Shown: positions 33,308-41,730 of the stretch, one piece after another
How the letters are laid out: each line of letters begins with the position of its first letter
How positions within the stretch are numbered: the first letter of the stretch is position 1
NCBI GenBank assembly: GCA_023410535.1
Contig: JAEYPR010000022.1
Location: forward strand, 1 to 42,061
Direction: 5' to 3'
Origin: Bacillota bacterium
Lineage (GTDB): Bacteria; Bacillota; UBA4882; UBA8346
DNA length: 42,061 nucleotides
Program-made: the position numbers and the translations under genes
Notes under the pieces: generated by a model
The model's input: the letters and a program-made list of their open reading frames with translations, nothing else
Told to the model about the DNA's origin: nothing
Database searches by the model: none

Positions 33308-34651
33308 TTGTTCAACAATCTCTGGCAACGTAAGCTCTCACCGCTCCTCCAGGCTGAGCCCAAAATACAGTCAAGTATGTCTGAAAAGTTTATTGTGGAA
33401 GTTTCCGGTTTATATAGTGACCGCGTCAGCAATCTGGTGTTAGCGAATCAAGGCCGCATTCATCGTGAACTCAATCGGCTTTCCGCTTTGGTAATTGACT
33501 ATCCGAAGGCGGGTTTAGAAGAACTGGCCCGTTTCAATTTTGTCCATAAGATCTGGCATGATGCTCCCGCGTATGCTCTACTCAACGTGGCAGTCCCCAC
33601 CGTTGGCGCATCCCAGGGGCATGAATTTGGTTACACCGGAAAAAATGTGGTTGTCGCGGTAATTGATACTGGAATTGCTCCCCACCCCGACTTAGTGGGC
33701 GGTGAAAACCGCATCCTGGCATGGACGGATCTGGTTAATGACCGCAATGAACCCTACGACGATAATGGACATGGCACCCATGTCGCCGGGATTATCGGCG
33801 GAAATGGTCATTCCTCCAACGGACGTTATCTGGGAATGGCTCCGGATGCCCGCTTAGTCGGTATTAAAGTTCTTGATAAGGATGGTTCGGGCTCCTTATC
33901 CAATGTAATTGAAGCCATTGAATGGTGCCTTAATAATCAAAAACAACTCAACGTGCGAATTATCAACCTGTCGCTGGGAACCGCCGCCCAAGAATCGTAC
34001 CGGACCGATCCGCTTTGCCGCATTGCAGCCGAAGCGTGGCGCAACGGCATATTTATCTGTTGTGCGGCCGGCAATCAAGGCCCCGATCCCCATTCAATCA
34101 ATTCACCCGGGATCAGCCCAGTGGTTATTACGGTTGGCAATATTGACGATCGGAACACCATTGATCCGTCGGATGACCGTTTAAATCGCACCTCAAGCAA
34201 AGGACCGACCATCGACGATCTGGCAAAGCCCGATCTGGTGGCTCCCGGCACTGAAATTACTTCGCTTTCAAATCGCGGAGGCTACCGGACCATGACGGGA
34301 ACTTCGATGTCCACTCCGATGGTCGCTGGCGCCGCTGCCCAAATTTTGCAGCAGTACCCCCAACTGACCCCGGACCAGATTAAAAATTTATTAATGAAAA
34401 ATGCGCGCACAAAGGGTTTAGGCCCTAACTTACAGGGGGCGGGAGAATTGAATCTGAGCAACCTATTTGAAAAAAATGAACGAAAGGCTACGATCACAGC
34501 GAGTTCGGGCTATTTATCCAAGATCGTTTTTTATCAATTGATCAAATTCTTCTTTTCCAAAGCCATTCCCGGTTTTACCGAGATACCTAAATGGCTTGAT
34601 CATCGCAGTGAAAACTTTGTGATCAATCTCTTGGAAACGTTAAACCTCTAG
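33308..34651 (+). CDS. AprX-like intracellular subtilisin (S8 serine protease)
   Basis: 447 residues. TTG 33308 follows AGAGGAGG at a good distance. There is no signal peptide, so it acts in the cytoplasm or leaves by another route. An N-terminal domain (about 25-90) resembles the inhibitor-like prodomain ('EKFIVEVSGLYSDRVSNLV'). The catalytic domain has D120 ('VAVIDTGIAPHPDL'), H155 ('YDDNGHGTHVAGI'), the oxyanion N256 ('CCAAGNQGPD') and S333 ('GTSMSTPMVAG'). Order and length are very close to Bacillus AprX (about 440 aa). A C-terminal tail of about 60 residues after 'GAGELNLSNLF' is hydrophobic and basic and unlike AprX. It is a single-gene unit with its own terminator. Substrates are unknown; AprX itself is a stationary-phase protease. 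Confidence 0.9.
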   Translation: MFNNLWQRKLSPLLQAEPKIQSSMSEKFIVEVSGLYSDRVSNLVLANQGRIHRELNRLSALVIDYPKAGLEELARFNFVHKIWHDAPAYALLNVAVPTVGASQGHEFGYTGKNVVVAVIDTGIAPHPDLVGGENRILAWTDLVNDRNEPYDDNGHGTHVAGIIGGNGHSSNGRYLGMAPDARLVGIKVLDKDGSGSLSNVIEAIEWCLNNQKQLNVRIINLSLGTAAQESYRTDPLCRIAAEAWRNGIFICCAAGNQGPDPHSINSPGISPVVITVGNIDDRNTIDPSDDRLNRTSSKGPTIDDLAKPDLVAPGTEITSLSNRGGYRTMTGTSMSTPMVAGAAAQILQQYPQLTPDQIKNLLMKNARTKGLGPNLQGAGELNLSNLFEKNERKATITASSGYLSKIVFYQLIKFFFSKAIPGFTEIPKWLDHRSENFVINLLETLNL

Positions 34652-34660
34652 GAATACAGT

Positions 34661-34693
34661 AAAAGTCCGGCGTAAAGCCGGACTTTTGTTTTT
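34661..34693 (+). terminator. Terminator between convergent subtilase and cwlD genes
   Basis: AAAAGTCCGGC (34661-34671) and GCCGGACTTTT (34677-34687) are perfect arms with a 5-nt loop, and the plus strand continues GTTTTTTG. The minus strand also has T after the stem, so it can work both ways. Confidence 0.9.
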
Positions 34694-34712
34694 TGTTCTT
34701 TCAGTAAAAATT

Positions 34713-35417
34713 TTACCGAGCGAAATAGCTTTGACTATGCGCCAGGATTCCTTGAGCGACGGCCAAAGCCAATTGACGTTGAAACGCTTTTTCTTGTAAG
34801 GACTTGGCTTCCTGCGGGTTGGAAAGGAACCCGACTTCCACGATAACTCCGGTCACTCCTGGTTGCCGGATGACAAAATATTTCCCCGGTGCGGCTTTCC
34901 GTTGTCGTGGCTGATTCCGGTTCAATTGTTTCTGAATGGTCAGGGCAAGTTGTTTACTTTCGGGCACTCCGGCATGATAAAAAACTTTCGCGCCCGTCTC
35001 AGCCGGATCCTTGGACCAGTCGCAGTGGATACTGACCAAAAATAAACATTGGTGTTGCCGGGCGCGACGGATCCGCTCCTGTAAGTCACGACTGTGCCGC
35101 CCGGGTCTCCCGGTGAAAGGAGCCAAAGCGATGTCTTGTTCCCGCGTCATCACCACTTGCATTCCGCTGGCGGTCAATTGGCGTTGAATCTCTTTTCCCA
35201 ACATCAAGTTAATATCTTTCTCCAAATGCCCCCAAGCGTCCCGCGTTCCTCCGTCCACTCCGCCATGCCCCGGGTCGATTAAAATGATCATTTCGCCAAT
35301 TTGCTGAATCGTTTCCCGATAATCAACGGTCAAACAAAAACTTAAAATCATTGCGGCGATGTACAAAACCCCGATGACCCCCAACCCGATAACCTTACGC
35401 CTGATGATGATCAGCAT
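34713..35417 (-). CDS. cwlD: N-acetylmuramoyl-L-alanine amidase CwlD
   Basis: I choose ATG 35417 (234 residues, GAGGGG 6-7 nt upstream). The frame can extend 20 codons further but that part lacks the expected membrane start. Residues 8-30 are a membrane/signal segment. The Amidase_3 zinc ligands are H51 ('LIDPGHGGVDGG'), E66 ('GHLEKDIN') and H131 ('LFLVSIHCDW'), and E194 in 'VIVEVGFLSNPQEAK' is the catalytic glutamate. CwlD removes the peptide from muramic acid so that PdaA can make the muramic delta-lactam of spore cortex. Its presence is the best sign in the window that the lineage forms endospores. Expression is expected late in sporulation, but I could not find a convincing sporulation promoter. 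Confidence 0.9.
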   Translation of the reverse strand: MLIIIRRKVIGLGVIGVLYIAAMILSFCLTVDYRETIQQIGEMIILIDPGHGGVDGGTRDAWGHLEKDINLMLGKEIQRQLTASGMQVVMTREQDIALAPFTGRPGRHSRDLQERIRRARQHQCLFLVSIHCDWSKDPAETGAKVFYHAGVPESKQLALTIQKQLNRNQPRQRKAAPGKYFVIRQPGVTGVIVEVGFLSNPQEAKSLQEKAFQRQLALAVAQGILAHSQSYFAR

Positions 35418-35463
35418 CAAACTTCCCCTCACCGATCGATGTCGCACGAAATTGTGGAGACGA

Positions 35464-35496
35464 TCAGCTCGCGACAAATTTCAACGATCGGTTCAT
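35464..35496 (-). CDS. Possible 10-residue leader ORF before cwlD
   Basis: AGGAGG (35503-35508) sits 6 nt before an ATG that encodes MNRSLKFVAS and a TGA at 35464, ending 46 nt before the cwlD start. The ribosome site is better than that of cwlD. It may be a leader peptide, or the remains of a deleted gene start, or it may be untranslated. Confidence 0.3.
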   Translation of the reverse strand: MNRSLKFVAS

Positions 35497-35611
35497 TTTA
35501 TGCCTCCTGCTTCCAATTCATGTCGGCTCACTCGGCTCCGGGCGGCCCCGTGAATATCTGTCTTACCGCATCCTGTAAGTAATTTAAAATTTATCACTTT
35601 TTACCGCACGC

Positions 35612-35663
35612 AAAAGAGCCGCTGCAAAATGAACATCTAATTCCTTTTGTAACAGCTCTCTTT
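35612..35663 (-). terminator. Imperfect terminator hairpin upstream of cwlD
   Basis: AAAAGAGC...CTG.CAAAA (35612-35628) pairs imperfectly with TTTTGTAACAGCTCTCTTT (35645-35663). On the minus strand it ends in a short T-run. It lies between the ABC relic and cwlD and is probably the old terminator of that lost gene. Confidence 0.5.
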
Positions 35664-35759
35664 CACTGCCAATGCTTCAGAATCCATCGAATTAAGTTGC
35701 TATCAATCGTAAATCACTATCCCCGACATGCCGGGGTTAGACAATTGTCTTATCCCACC

Positions 35760-35929
35760 TGCGAGCGAATTCCTTAGTAGCGCTCTGGCGAAGGCGATTA
35801 ATTGGCGTTGGCCCACGGAGAGGCTGGTCCCGCGCTCTCTAACTTGCGTTTAGCTCTAGTGGTGTCAGACCGGCCAAACGCAATATTGTCATGGATCGTC
35901 GCTGAAACGAGAAAGGTCTCCTGCGATAA
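35760..35929 (-). pseudogene. Relic of an ABC-exporter ATPase gene
   Basis: On the minus strand 'QETFLVSATIHDNIAFGRSD' (Q-loop region of heterodimeric exporter ATPases) is followed after a frame change by 'ERGTSLSVGQRQLIAFARAL' and 'LRN', the ABC signature motif. About 40 residues that should lie between them are missing, as are Walker A upstream and Walker B downstream. No start or ribosome site remains. This is a deletion and frameshift remnant, not a working gene. It accounts for most of the otherwise gene-free 35664-35940, between cwlD and the M48 gene. Confidence 0.75.
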
Positions 35930-35940
35930 GCCTGGAATAT

Positions 35941-35966
35941 AAAAAAACCTGGATTATGCCAGGCTT
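35941..35966 (-). terminator. Terminator after the M48 protease gene
   Basis: AACCTGG (35946-35952) and CCAGGCTT (35959-35966) pair around 6 nt, and the minus strand runs into seven T (plus A-run from 35941). Confidence 0.75.
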
Positions 35967-37079
35967 TTAAATATTCAACTCTTTGGTCATGTGTTTGGCG
36001 ATACTCCGCAAGCGTTTAATCCGTTGTAACGGTTCCGGATGCCCGATGAGCCAGCGCAGTATCTTACCGAACTGCGACGATTGGGGATAGCCAAAGACTC
36101 GGATTAACGCGGTTTCCATCCGTTCGGGGCTCCCGAAAACCAGCGCCGCCTGACAGTCGGCATCGTATTCCTGGGCTCTGGCAATGGCTTTAAAAACGAT
36201 TAAAGCCCCAAGTCCGCACAATCCCAAGACCGGTCCCGCTAGATCGGGTAAACGTTCATAAATTAATGTTCCGGCATACATGAACAACCCTACCAGCAGT
36301 ACCCGGATCTCCAGATGGCGCCGTTTAAAATGGGCGCACTCATGGGCGATGATCATTTGCAGATCGTCTTGACTGGCCGAATCAACCAATGTATCGGTCA
36401 AAAAGATACTGTGCCGGAACAGGCCGGTTGCAAAGGCGTTGGAGACCCGCTCCAAATGCCAAAGCCGCACCGAACGAATTTTAATTCCAAACCGGTCGGC
36501 TACCTGAGCTACCAGCTTGATCAGCTGCGGATCGGCCTGACTCATTTTGACCCGGCGAATCGCCAAAATCGCCAGTTGCGAAAGGAGCATCAGCGTCGCG
36601 ACCACCAATTCCAGGATCAGTTGTTGATCTCCCGGAAACTTAATGGGGATTAAATTCAGATAAAAATAGTCCAATCTTAAAAATAGCAGACAGTTGATGA
36701 TAAACAGCCAAAAATAGCCGTATTGCAACAAATACGACCCAAACCCGCCGGTCAACCCGCGTTGATTACGGTCGGTTTGATACGAGAGCCAGAAAAAATA
36801 GCTTAGATAAGAAAGGAGCAGTCCCAAATTGAACAGATCTTCGCTGACCAGAGCCAGCCATAACGGTTGCGATCGCCGAAACATCGGCCAGAGCGGCTGA
36901 TAAAAAATCAAAGCAATGTAACCGCTACAGCAAAGGTAATTTACCGCTTTAAAATATAAACCGAACCGCCAACGTCCACTGCCCTTGCGGTAGTACAATA
37001 TCTGCATCCACCAGAGTCCAAACGCCGCCAGGATTAAATACCCCACCCGTAATCCAATATGTTGCTGGATACCAAGCAT
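35967..37079 (-). CDS. M48 family integral-membrane zinc metalloprotease
   Basis: 370 residues from ATG 37079 behind GTGGTGGGTGA. About five hydrophobic helices fill residues 10-175 and another lies near 262-296. The metal-binding HEXXH is H246-E247...H250 in 'LQMIIAHECAHFKRRH', and the third ligand is probably E304 in 'AQEYDADCQAALV'. 'VSNAFATGLFRHSIFLTDTL' before it is the typical M48 strand. The multi-helix N-terminus resembles BlaR-like or Ste24-like sensors more than HtpX. Its role may be membrane protein quality control or regulated cleavage. It follows folD by 73 nt without a visible terminator, so the two may be cotranscribed. Confidence 0.85.
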   Translation of the reverse strand: MLGIQQHIGLRVGYLILAAFGLWWMQILYYRKGSGRWRFGLYFKAVNYLCCSGYIALIFYQPLWPMFRRSQPLWLALVSEDLFNLGLLLSYLSYFFWLSYQTDRNQRGLTGGFGSYLLQYGYFWLFIINCLLFLRLDYFYLNLIPIKFPGDQQLILELVVATLMLLSQLAILAIRRVKMSQADPQLIKLVAQVADRFGIKIRSVRLWHLERVSNAFATGLFRHSIFLTDTLVDSASQDDLQMIIAHECAHFKRRHLEIRVLLVGLFMYAGTLIYERLPDLAGPVLGLCGLGALIVFKAIARAQEYDADCQAALVFGSPERMETALIRVFGYPQSSQFGKILRWLIGHPEPLQRIKRLRSIAKHMTKELNI

Positions 37080-37152
37080 TCACCCACCACCTGACGGATT
37101 TCTCTGTCTTTTATGTATATTGAAAAACATCATCCAAATTACATGTATATTC

Positions 37153-38010
37153 CTATACCGGTTGCGCGGAACGGTCCGCACTCGCCACCGTGTTTTTGAG
37201 CAACATCGCAATGGTCATTGGGCCGACGCCTCCGGGTACCGGGGTAATCCAACCGGCAACCTCCGCCGCAGACTCAAAATGAACATCGCCAACCAATTTA
37301 CCGTCGGGTAAACGGTTCATCCCAACATCAATCACAACGGCGCCCGGTTTGATATAGTCCCCCCTGATCAATTCCGGTTTTCCGACTGCGGCGACCAGGA
37401 TGTCGGCACGCCGGCATACCTCGGCCAACTCTTTGGTCCGGGAGTGACAGATCGTCACCGTGCCACTTTCACGCAATAATAAAACAGCTTGGGGTTTACC
37501 AACGATATTGCTGCGCCCTACCACCACACACTCTTTACCGCTCACCGCCACGCCCGTTGACCGGATCAATTCCATCACTCCGGCAGGAGTACACGGTAGA
37601 AAGCCCGGTAGACCGATTAACAGTTTACCGACGCTGGCGGGATGAAAACCATCGACATCTTTATTGGGATTGATCGTCTCGATCACCACTTGCTCGTCGA
37701 GATGTTCCGAAAGGGGCAATTGCACCAAGATGCCATGAATTTTGGGGTCGTTGTTCAAGCGCTTTACCAATTCCAGCAATTCAGCCTGGGAAGTGCAGTG
37801 GGGTAAGGCATGTTCTTCCGAATAGATGCCAACTTCCGCACAGGCCTTTTTTTTCATATTCACATAGACCCGGGACGCCGGATTATCTCCGACAATCACA
37901 ACAGCTAAACCTGGCTGTCTTCCTTGAGCTGTCAGTTCCGTAACTTGCGTCCGCAATCCAGCCCGGACTTGGGCGGCAATTGCTTTTCCATCAATGATCG
38001 CAGCAGACAT
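37153..38010 (-). CDS. folD: Bifunctional methylene-THF dehydrogenase/cyclohydrolase
   Basis: 285 residues from ATG 38010 behind CGGAGG. The substrate-site lysine is K53 in 'SRVYVNMKKKACAEVGI', with the 'GILVQLPLSEHL', 'NPNKDVDGFHP', 'PCTPAGVMELI', 'VVVGRSNIVGKP' NADP-binding, 'AAVGKPELI' and 'TPVPGGVGPMTIAMLLKN' signatures in order. It interconverts methylene-, methenyl- and formyl-tetrahydrofolate. In acetogen-like Bacillota folD often sits with methyl-transfer genes. The relic just upstream (38051-38207) is the C-terminus of such a methyltransferase, which indicates that a folate C1 cluster once stood here. Confidence 0.97.
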   Translation of the reverse strand: MSAAIIDGKAIAAQVRAGLRTQVTELTAQGRQPGLAVVIVGDNPASRVYVNMKKKACAEVGIYSEEHALPHCTSQAELLELVKRLNNDPKIHGILVQLPLSEHLDEQVVIETINPNKDVDGFHPASVGKLLIGLPGFLPCTPAGVMELIRSTGVAVSGKECVVVGRSNIVGKPQAVLLLRESGTVTICHSRTKELAEVCRRADILVAAVGKPELIRGDYIKPGAVVIDVGMNRLPDGKLVGDVHFESAAEVAGWITPVPGGVGPMTIAMLLKNTVASADRSAQPV

Positions 38011-38050
38011 AGTATAACCTCCGAGAATAGAGTTTTAGCTTATCCATCGT

Positions 38051-38207
38051 TTAGATATCGCGAAACGCCGTGATATAATTCATTGCATACTCATTTTGCT
38101 CCGCAGCGACGACTAGGGACATGATCCGTTTATCCAGCGGATCAAGGATCGCGGCGTCCAGGCCGGACATCATCGCCATCACTAAAAAAAAGTGTTGCCG
38201 CAGTTTT
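38051..38207 (-). pseudogene. C-terminal relic of a methyltetrahydrofolate methyltransferase
   Basis: On the minus strand, 'RQHFFLVMAMMSGLDAAILD' is followed directly by 'PLDKRIMSLVVAAEQNEYAM' and 'NYITAFRDI' before TAA at 38051. This is the end of pterin-binding methyl-THF:corrinoid/cobalamin methyltransferases, whose consensus reads AMxxGLDAAILDP and MNYI. All of the N-terminal barrel is missing: the match begins immediately after the stop of the EndoQ-UvrD gene, in a different frame. No ribosome site or start precedes it. It is the remnant of a gene cut off by a deletion or insertion. Confidence 0.75.
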
Positions 38208-41200
38208 TCACTCTGGAAATAACCCAAGCTGTTCCGTGCGTTCCCTGACCTGATACTCTTCTTTAATCATTAACTCCGCCGGAATCAACTCAATAAATCG
38301 CGAGGGCTGGACCGCAACTGGTTCTCCGGCGCGATTGCGAAAACGGCTATTGCTCAAGTATAAACGTTGTTGAGCCCGGGTTAAGCCAACATAAAACAAA
38401 CGTTGTTCTTCCGCGACCGACTGTTCCGCATTGGTTTCCCCATAAGGCAATAACCCTTCCTCCACTCCGACAATGAAGACAACCGGAAACTCCAAGCCTT
38501 TGGAAGCATGCAAGGTCGATAAGGTAATCGTTTCCGGCGCATCGCCGCTATTGAGCCCTTTACGACTCAGATCACCTTCTAACGCCAACGGAATAAATTC
38601 CAGCATCGCTTTTATTTCGGGCTGTTCTTCGCAATATTTTAAAAGGTGTTCCAATTCGATGTTGCCGGTCTGGTTGGTTTGTTCCATCCAAGTTCGAATC
38701 AGATCGGGTCCGTTTTGCGCTTCGACCAGTCCGGCGATGTGGCGAGTCGTCTCTAAGAATGGAGTCAATTTTGCGGTTAAGGAAGGATTGCTATCCACCA
38801 ATGGCCGGATAAAATCCAATAATGGCAAAGAACCATTCCGCAAAGTCGCCAAACTGTCGATAATCGAGGTTATTTCATTGCCGGTTAGGTTCCAGCGCGG
38901 TTGTTGAAGAACTGTCCGGAATAGATAAAGATCCTCCGGTTCCAATACCATTCGGACTAAGTCAAGCAACTCCGCAACCGCCGGCGCTTCAAACGTTGCT
39001 GTCTGACCGACCACCCGATAGGGTAACCCTTCGGTCTCCAACACCCTTTCCAGACTATCCGCTTGTCGCCCGGTCCGGAATAAAATCGCAATATCGCCCA
39101 ATCCGTATGTTTGGTCAATACTACGTTGGCGATTCTTGCTCTTTTCGCCATGGGCGGAAAGCATTGACGACCCGCCTAACAGTTTGATGATCTCTCGAAC
39201 GGTCGCCCGGGCGGTTTCCCGTTCCGACGGAGTCTCCATCCAAACAATTTTCGCGCCGGTTTCCGACTCGCCTTCCGTAGTTTGCTGCCGATACTCGGCA
39301 GCGATCACTTGATTGGCCGCTTTGACCACGACCGGCGTCGAACGAAAATTGGCTGCTAATTTCAAGCGTTCCGTTTGGAACCGTTCGGATTGAAGTTGTT
39401 CGAAAAACTCCGGGCTAGCGCCGCGGAACCCGTAAATTGACTGATTGGGATCGCCGATTGCCAGTAAACTCCGGCTGTCTTGACTCCAAAGATTCATTAA
39501 ACGATATTGCATGGCATTTAAGTCTTGAAACTCATCGACCAAAAGGTAGGAAAAACGCGGTCGAACCGCTGATAACCATTCTGGCGCGGCTTCCCACAGC
39601 TCAATGATCTGACGGATAATATCATCGAAATCAAGCCGTTGATAGATTGTAAGTTGTTGTTGGTAAGCTTCGTAAATATCAAACCATGCGTCAGAACCAT
39701 CCAATGCATCTTGGTTCTTCAACTTTGAGATGGCTAATAATGCTTCGCGCGTTGTCACTTTGGTTTGTTTCCGACGCAAAACCTCTTCCATGATGGTCCG
39801 TGCTCCGGCTTGATCGACTAATTTCAACCGAAACCCTTCCGGGTTCTCATTCAAGATCCGCCAGGCGATACTATGAAAGGTGCCAATATTCAACTTGTTT
39901 ACCATATGACGCTTGGGCAAAAGATTGGCAACCCGGTTCCGAATTTCTCCAGCCGCTTTGTTGGTGAAGGTAACACCGGTGATCAACCCGGGATCAACTT
40001 GGCAATCCCGAATCAGATAGGCAATCCGTTCAACCAACGTCCGGGTCTTCCCTGTCCCAGGCCCGGCAATGACAATAGTTGTCGGAGCCGTTGAATGAAT
40101 GACCGCCAGTTGTTCGGCGCTTAAACCGGGTCCGGAATTCGGCTGCGCCTTTTGAATTTTGTCTTTACCGGCACTCACTCCGACAACTGACCGGACAACC
40201 TGATTTTCCTTGGGCAGTTGCGTAATATTTTCCTCAAATAATGCTGCCTGACCCAACAACGCCTGGCGGTCGTCTTCTCTTAACACCGAGATCACGCCGT
40301 ATTCGCCGTCATATCCCGGACGAATTTCTACTTGACCAGCGCGCAATCGCCGGATCCCTTCGGCAATTAATGGACCGGTCGACCGCGCAATCGCGTCAAT
40401 CTCAACTTCCCGCAGGACCGTTAATTCCGGCCCAAACCGTTGCAACAATTCGAAATAAACCCGCTCAACCTTTCGCGAGTTTGCCCCAACCCCAAGCGCC
40501 GACCCGATAACCTCCCGCAATGGTACCAAACTTTGAAAAGATTGCGCATATTCCGGTCGATAACCATCCGGCCGGTCGGCTAATTGGACCACCCGGTTCA
40601 AAACGCCAACCGTCACTTTACGGCCGCAACGGGGACAAATTGCCAAATGTTCGATAGTTTGCTCCGGTTTCCAACAGATCTCGCAGTTTCGATGGCCGTC
40701 ACAATGGTATTTGCCCTCTTCCGGAAAAAACTCAAGCGTCCCTATGAATTGCGTCCGGTCTTTAGTTTGTAATGCCGATTGCAATCCTTTAAACGAAAAT
40801 TCACTATTGAAAATATTCGCCTCACGCGCCAAATTCTGCGGATTATGCGCATCAGAGTTGGAAACCAAGTTGAATCTGTCAAGCGCGGACCAACGCCAAT
40901 TCATTGCCGGATCGGAAGATAAGCCGGTCTCTAACGCCGTAATGTACGGAGTTAAGTCTTCATAACATTCGACGATGTCGTCAAAACCCGAATTCGACCC
41001 GAAAACTGAAAAATGCGGTGTCCAAATATGCGCCGGAATTAAAAGCGCCTCCGGACACTGTTCCAGTAACAATTGAAAAAGCCGGTAACTATCCAAGCCG
41101 AGGATCGGCCGACCATCGGAACGGATATTCATCCCCAAGGCCTCTAGGGCGTTACTCACTTTGTCAGCCGCTTCGAGCGACGGCAAGATAATCAAGTGGT

Positions 41201-41504
41201 GCACTTTTCGGACACGGCCATTCTTTTTATAGATCGTACTGAGTTCTCCGGTAACCACAAACTGAACTTCCGGTTGATCCGGAATCTCAGGTTTCGGAGT
41301 TTCTTCCAGTCGATAAAAACCGGATTCGGTGAGCATTAGATTATCCCTTAGTTCCTTGCGCCATCCGGGATGAGTAAAATCACCGGTTCCAACCAACGAT
41401 ACTCCCTTTAAACCCGCCCACCGATTGAGGTTGACCGGGTTACAATCCTTACTGGTCGCCATCGAAAAATGGGAATGAATATGTAAATCCGCAATCCAAG
41501 ACAA
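38208..41504 (-). CDS. Endonuclease Q-like PHP domain fused to UvrD/PcrA helicase
   Basis: I prefer TTG 41504 (1098 residues) because GGAGTGAT lies just upstream. GTG 41513 would add three residues but has no spaced ribosome site. Residues 1-410 are an endonuclease Q type PHP domain: 'ADLHIHSHFSMATSKDCNP', 'GTGDFTHPGWRKELRD', 'IPAHIWTPHFSVFG', 'NSDAHNPQNLAREAN' and a four-cysteine zinc site near 266-300 ('CEICWKPE', 'CPRCGRK'). After a linker (about 410-460) comes a complete SF1A helicase: Walker A 'GPGTGKT' with K486, 'GTFHSIAWRIL', 'LLVDEFQDLNAMQY', 'AIGDPNQSIYGFRGA', 'AANFRST', 'TLHASKGLEFPVVF' and 'RLFYVGLTRAQQRLYLS'. EndoQ nicks 5' of deaminated bases (uracil, hypoxanthine). The fused helicase could unwind from that nick. 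An active enzyme is inferred, not shown. Confidence 0.9.
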   Translation of the reverse strand: MSWIADLHIHSHFSMATSKDCNPVNLNRWAGLKGVSLVGTGDFTHPGWRKELRDNLMLTESGFYRLEETPKPEIPDQPEVQFVVTGELSTIYKKNGRVRKVHHLIILPSLEAADKVSNALEALGMNIRSDGRPILGLDSYRLFQLLLEQCPEALLIPAHIWTPHFSVFGSNSGFDDIVECYEDLTPYITALETGLSSDPAMNWRWSALDRFNLVSNSDAHNPQNLAREANIFNSEFSFKGLQSALQTKDRTQFIGTLEFFPEEGKYHCDGHRNCEICWKPEQTIEHLAICPRCGRKVTVGVLNRVVQLADRPDGYRPEYAQSFQSLVPLREVIGSALGVGANSRKVERVYFELLQRFGPELTVLREVEIDAIARSTGPLIAEGIRRLRAGQVEIRPGYDGEYGVISVLREDDRQALLGQAALFEENITQLPKENQVVRSVVGVSAGKDKIQKAQPNSGPGLSAEQLAVIHSTAPTTIVIAGPGTGKTRTLVERIAYLIRDCQVDPGLITGVTFTNKAAGEIRNRVANLLPKRHMVNKLNIGTFHSIAWRILNENPEGFRLKLVDQAGARTIMEEVLRRKQTKVTTREALLAISKLKNQDALDGSDAWFDIYEAYQQQLTIYQRLDFDDIIRQIIELWEAAPEWLSAVRPRFSYLLVDEFQDLNAMQYRLMNLWSQDSRSLLAIGDPNQSIYGFRGASPEFFEQLQSERFQTERLKLAANFRSTPVVVKAANQVIAAEYRQQTTEGESETGAKIVWMETPSERETARATVREIIKLLGGSSMLSAHGEKSKNRQRSIDQTYGLGDIAILFRTGRQADSLERVLETEGLPYRVVGQTATFEAPAVAELLDLVRMVLEPEDLYLFRTVLQQPRWNLTGNEITSIIDSLATLRNGSLPLLDFIRPLVDSNPSLTAKLTPFLETTRHIAGLVEAQNGPDLIRTWMEQTNQTGNIELEHLLKYCEEQPEIKAMLEFIPLALEGDLSRKGLNSGDAPETITLSTLHASKGLEFPVVFIVGVEEGLLPYGETNAEQSVAEEQRLFYVGLTRAQQRLYLSNSRFRNRAGEPVAVQPSRFIELIPAELMIKEEYQVRERTEQLGLFPE

Positions 41505-41590
41505 TGGAATCACTCCAAACTATAAACTTCCCGACTACTTTTCCACATTAGTAGCAGATTACCCTGCACTTGATAAAATAATTTAGAAAT

Positions 41591-41614
41591 AAAAAAAGAC
41601 CTTCCGGTCTCTTT
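41591..41614 (-). terminator. Terminator after the tRNA-Asn genes
   Basis: AGACC (41597-41601) and GGTCT (41606-41610) with a 4-nt loop, extended by A-T pairs after one mismatch. The minus strand continues with seven T. Confidence 0.65.
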
Positions 41615-41628
41615 GCCAACTAAATAAA

Positions 41629-41703
41629 TGGCTCCCCGAGTTGGATTCGAACCAACAACCACCCGGTTAACAGCCGGGTGCTCTACCATTGAGCTATCGA
41701 GGA
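41629..41703 (-). tRNA. tRNA-Asn (GTT), copy 2
   Basis: Acceptor TCCTCGA pairs with TCGGGGA (one G-U). D arm AGCTC..GAGC, anticodon loop CTGTTAA (anticodon GTT, Asn) on an ACCCG/GCGGGT-like stem, T arm with GGTTCGAATCC, discriminator G and an encoded CCA. 75 nt with CCA. Differs from the upstream copy by one D-loop base. Confidence 0.96.
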
Positions 41704-41730
41704 GTGTGAAAAATGATTAAGTTTTAAATT

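Noticed and set aside
35480..35600. Short open stretch upstream of cwlD (about 'LQDAVRQIFTGPPGAE')
   Set aside because: It faintly recalls a GerMN-type sequence but is only about 20 codons between a terminator and a leader ORF, so there is not enough to call a gene or relic.
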